This document shows, one piece after another, positions 6,877 to 7,967 of a stretch of 7,967 nt of DNA. A program made the translations under genes and the position numbers. The notes below the pieces were generated by a model, which was not told the origin of the DNA, did not search any database, and saw nothing but the letters and a program-made list of their open reading frames with translations. Positions within the stretch are counted from its first letter, which is position 1. Each line of letters begins with the position of its first letter. Source of the DNA: Caldilineaceae bacterium (lineage in GTDB: Bacteria > Chloroflexota > Anaerolineae > Caldilineales > Caldilineaceae); contig WGCB01000277.1 in NCBI GenBank assembly GCA_015494005.1, positions 1 to 7,967 on the forward strand. Reading direction: 5' to 3'.

Positions 6877-7967
6877 ATGGATCGACTCGCCTCCATCCCC
6901 CAATCCGCTCCCACCCGGGGCGCCCCCGGCCGGGCTGGGGAACTGTGGCGCGGGCTGCTGAGCCTGCTGGCTGTGATAGGCCAGCGACTCCTCTTCGCCC
7001 TGCTGGTCCTGCCGGCCATCGCCTTCCTGACCATCTTCGGCCTGGACATGGCCCGGGGCTCCACCGGAAGCGCGGCCCTGGCCCGGGCCCTGGAGGGCAC
7101 GCCCCGCTACCTGGCCCGGCTCCTCCAAGGGGACCTGGGCCTGACCGCGGCCGGCAGCATCACCCAGCGCCCCCTGCCCGTGGCCGACATCCTGGGGGAG
7201 GTGCTGGTGCGCAGCCTGGGCCTCCTGGGCGCGGCCCTGATCATCGCCGCACTGGTGGCCGTGCCGCTGGGCATCTGGGCCGCCCGGGTCCGGGACTCGA
7301 AACGCTCCCTGGGGCTGCTCCTCCTCTCCATCGCCGGGGTCTCCCTGCCCAGCTTCGCCCTGGCCCTGCTCCTCCAGTTTCTCCTCCTGCGCTGGGCCCA
7401 GCGGACGGGGTCCAACCTCCTGCCCCTGGGCGGCTTCGGCTGGGACGCGCACATCTTCCTGCCCGCCCTGGTCCTGGCGGCCCGGCCCATCGCCCAGATC
7501 TTCCGGGTCACCTACGGCGGGGTGGCCGAGGCCCTGGCCCAGGACTTCGTGCGCACGGCCCGGAGCAAAGGGCTGCACCCGGCCCGGATCCTCTTCGGCC
7601 ATGTCCTGCGCAACGCGGCCATCCCGGTGCTCACCACCCTGGGCCTCTCCTTCCGCTACTCCCTGAGCAGCCTGCCTGTGGTGGAGTTCTTCTTCGGCTG
7701 GCCCGGCCTGGGCTTCACCCTGCTCAAGGCCATTGCCCGCAAGGACGACAACCTGACCCTGATCCTGGTGCTCTGCCTGGGCGGCCTCTTCATCCTGGTC
7801 AACCTGCTCCTGGACCTGAGCTACCGCCTGGTGGATCCTCGTCTGCGCCAGAACCGAGGGGGGACCCGCCCCGCTGGCCCCACTCTCTGGGACGGGCTCC
7901 GGGCCCTGCCCGGCGAGCTGGTGGACTGGCTAGGCCAGCTCTTCCTCCGCTGGTGCGGGGCGGAAGC
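6877..7967 (+). CDS. ABC transporter permease, DppB/OppB family (partial at right edge)
   Basis: 363 codons are visible and the frame is open at the window edge. It is an inner-membrane permease of the peptide/nickel/opine (Dpp/Opp) importer group, working with a second permease, ATPases and a substrate-binding protein. Hydrophobic segments lie at about 35-57, 109-136, 145-172, 190-212, 240-270 and 293-313. The EAA loop that docks the ATPase reads DFVRTARSKGLHPARILFGHVLRNAAIPVLTTLGL (223-257). The usual C-terminal signature YRLVDPRLR (316-324) is present, but the frame continues at least 39 residues further without a stop, with a WDGLRALP / LVDWLGQLF stretch, so a C-terminal extension or fusion is likely. 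The ATG at 6877 has no clear SD and gives about 35 residues before the first membrane segment, so the start is uncertain. The transported substrate cannot be told. Confidence 0.88.
   Translation, partial: MDRLASIPQSAPTRGAPGRAGELWRGLLSLLAVIGQRLLFALLVLPAIAFLTIFGLDMARGSTGSAALARALEGTPRYLARLLQGDLGLTAAGSITQRPLPVADILGEVLVRSLGLLGAALIIAALVAVPLGIWAARVRDSKRSLGLLLLSIAGVSLPSFALALLLQFLLLRWAQRTGSNLLPLGGFGWDAHIFLPALVLAARPIAQIFRVTYGGVAEALAQDFVRTARSKGLHPARILFGHVLRNAAIPVLTTLGLSFRYSLSSLPVVEFFFGWPGLGFTLLKAIARKDDNLTLILVLCLGGLFILVNLLLDLSYRLVDPRLRQNRGGTRPAGPTLWDGLRALPGELVDWLGQLFLRWCGAE

Overview
This is a GC-rich window with strong G/C bias at third codon positions. The gene set (two-domain glutaredoxin-like protein, T-box leader, eukaryote-like IleRS2, RAYT-type transposase, TumE-type toxin-antitoxin pair, Dpp/Opp permease) suggests a thermophile-like Chloroflexota bacterium, perhaps of the Caldilinea/Litorilinea kind. 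That placement is inference from protein style and was not tested by any search.

Layout. Positions 1-205 are non-coding and hold a tandem 14-mer repeat and a small palindrome. Positions 206-871 encode a protein disulfide oxidoreductase of the PDO type with two CxxC sites, followed by an intrinsic terminator (913-946). A consensus-like promoter (995-1023) then starts a long leader containing a full transcriptional T-box riboswitch (about 1083-1380): Stem I with AGUA/specifier loop and distal loop, further stems, and mutually exclusive antiterminator and terminator. Next come an AlaX-type tRNA-editing hydrolase (1415-2152) and a REP-associated tyrosine transposase homologue (2189-2743). On the minus strand, convergent to these, lies a toxin-antitoxin-like operon (antitoxin candidate 3137-3430, TumE/DUF6516 toxin 2760-3140, overlapping by GTGA). 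Isoleucyl-tRNA synthetase (3530-6745) diverges from it. A large imperfect palindrome (6768-6838) precedes a DppB/OppB-type ABC permease that runs off the right edge (6877-7967).

How the parts fit. The most interesting point is the T-box. Aligned on its own helices, its specifier reads AUC (Ile), yet the first gene behind it is alaX, while ileS lies about 2.1 kb downstream beyond a transposase gene and an oppositely oriented TA pair. One explanation is an ancestral T-box-alaX-ileS or T-box-ileS unit that was interrupted by accessory genes; another is that AlaX really is part of an isoleucine-starvation response. The IleRS itself carries GIHH in place of the class I HIGH signature, the swapped form known in some IleRS2 enzymes. 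The divergent TA/ileS intergenic region contains three CATTG repeats about one helical turn apart over the TA promoter, a candidate autoregulatory operator.
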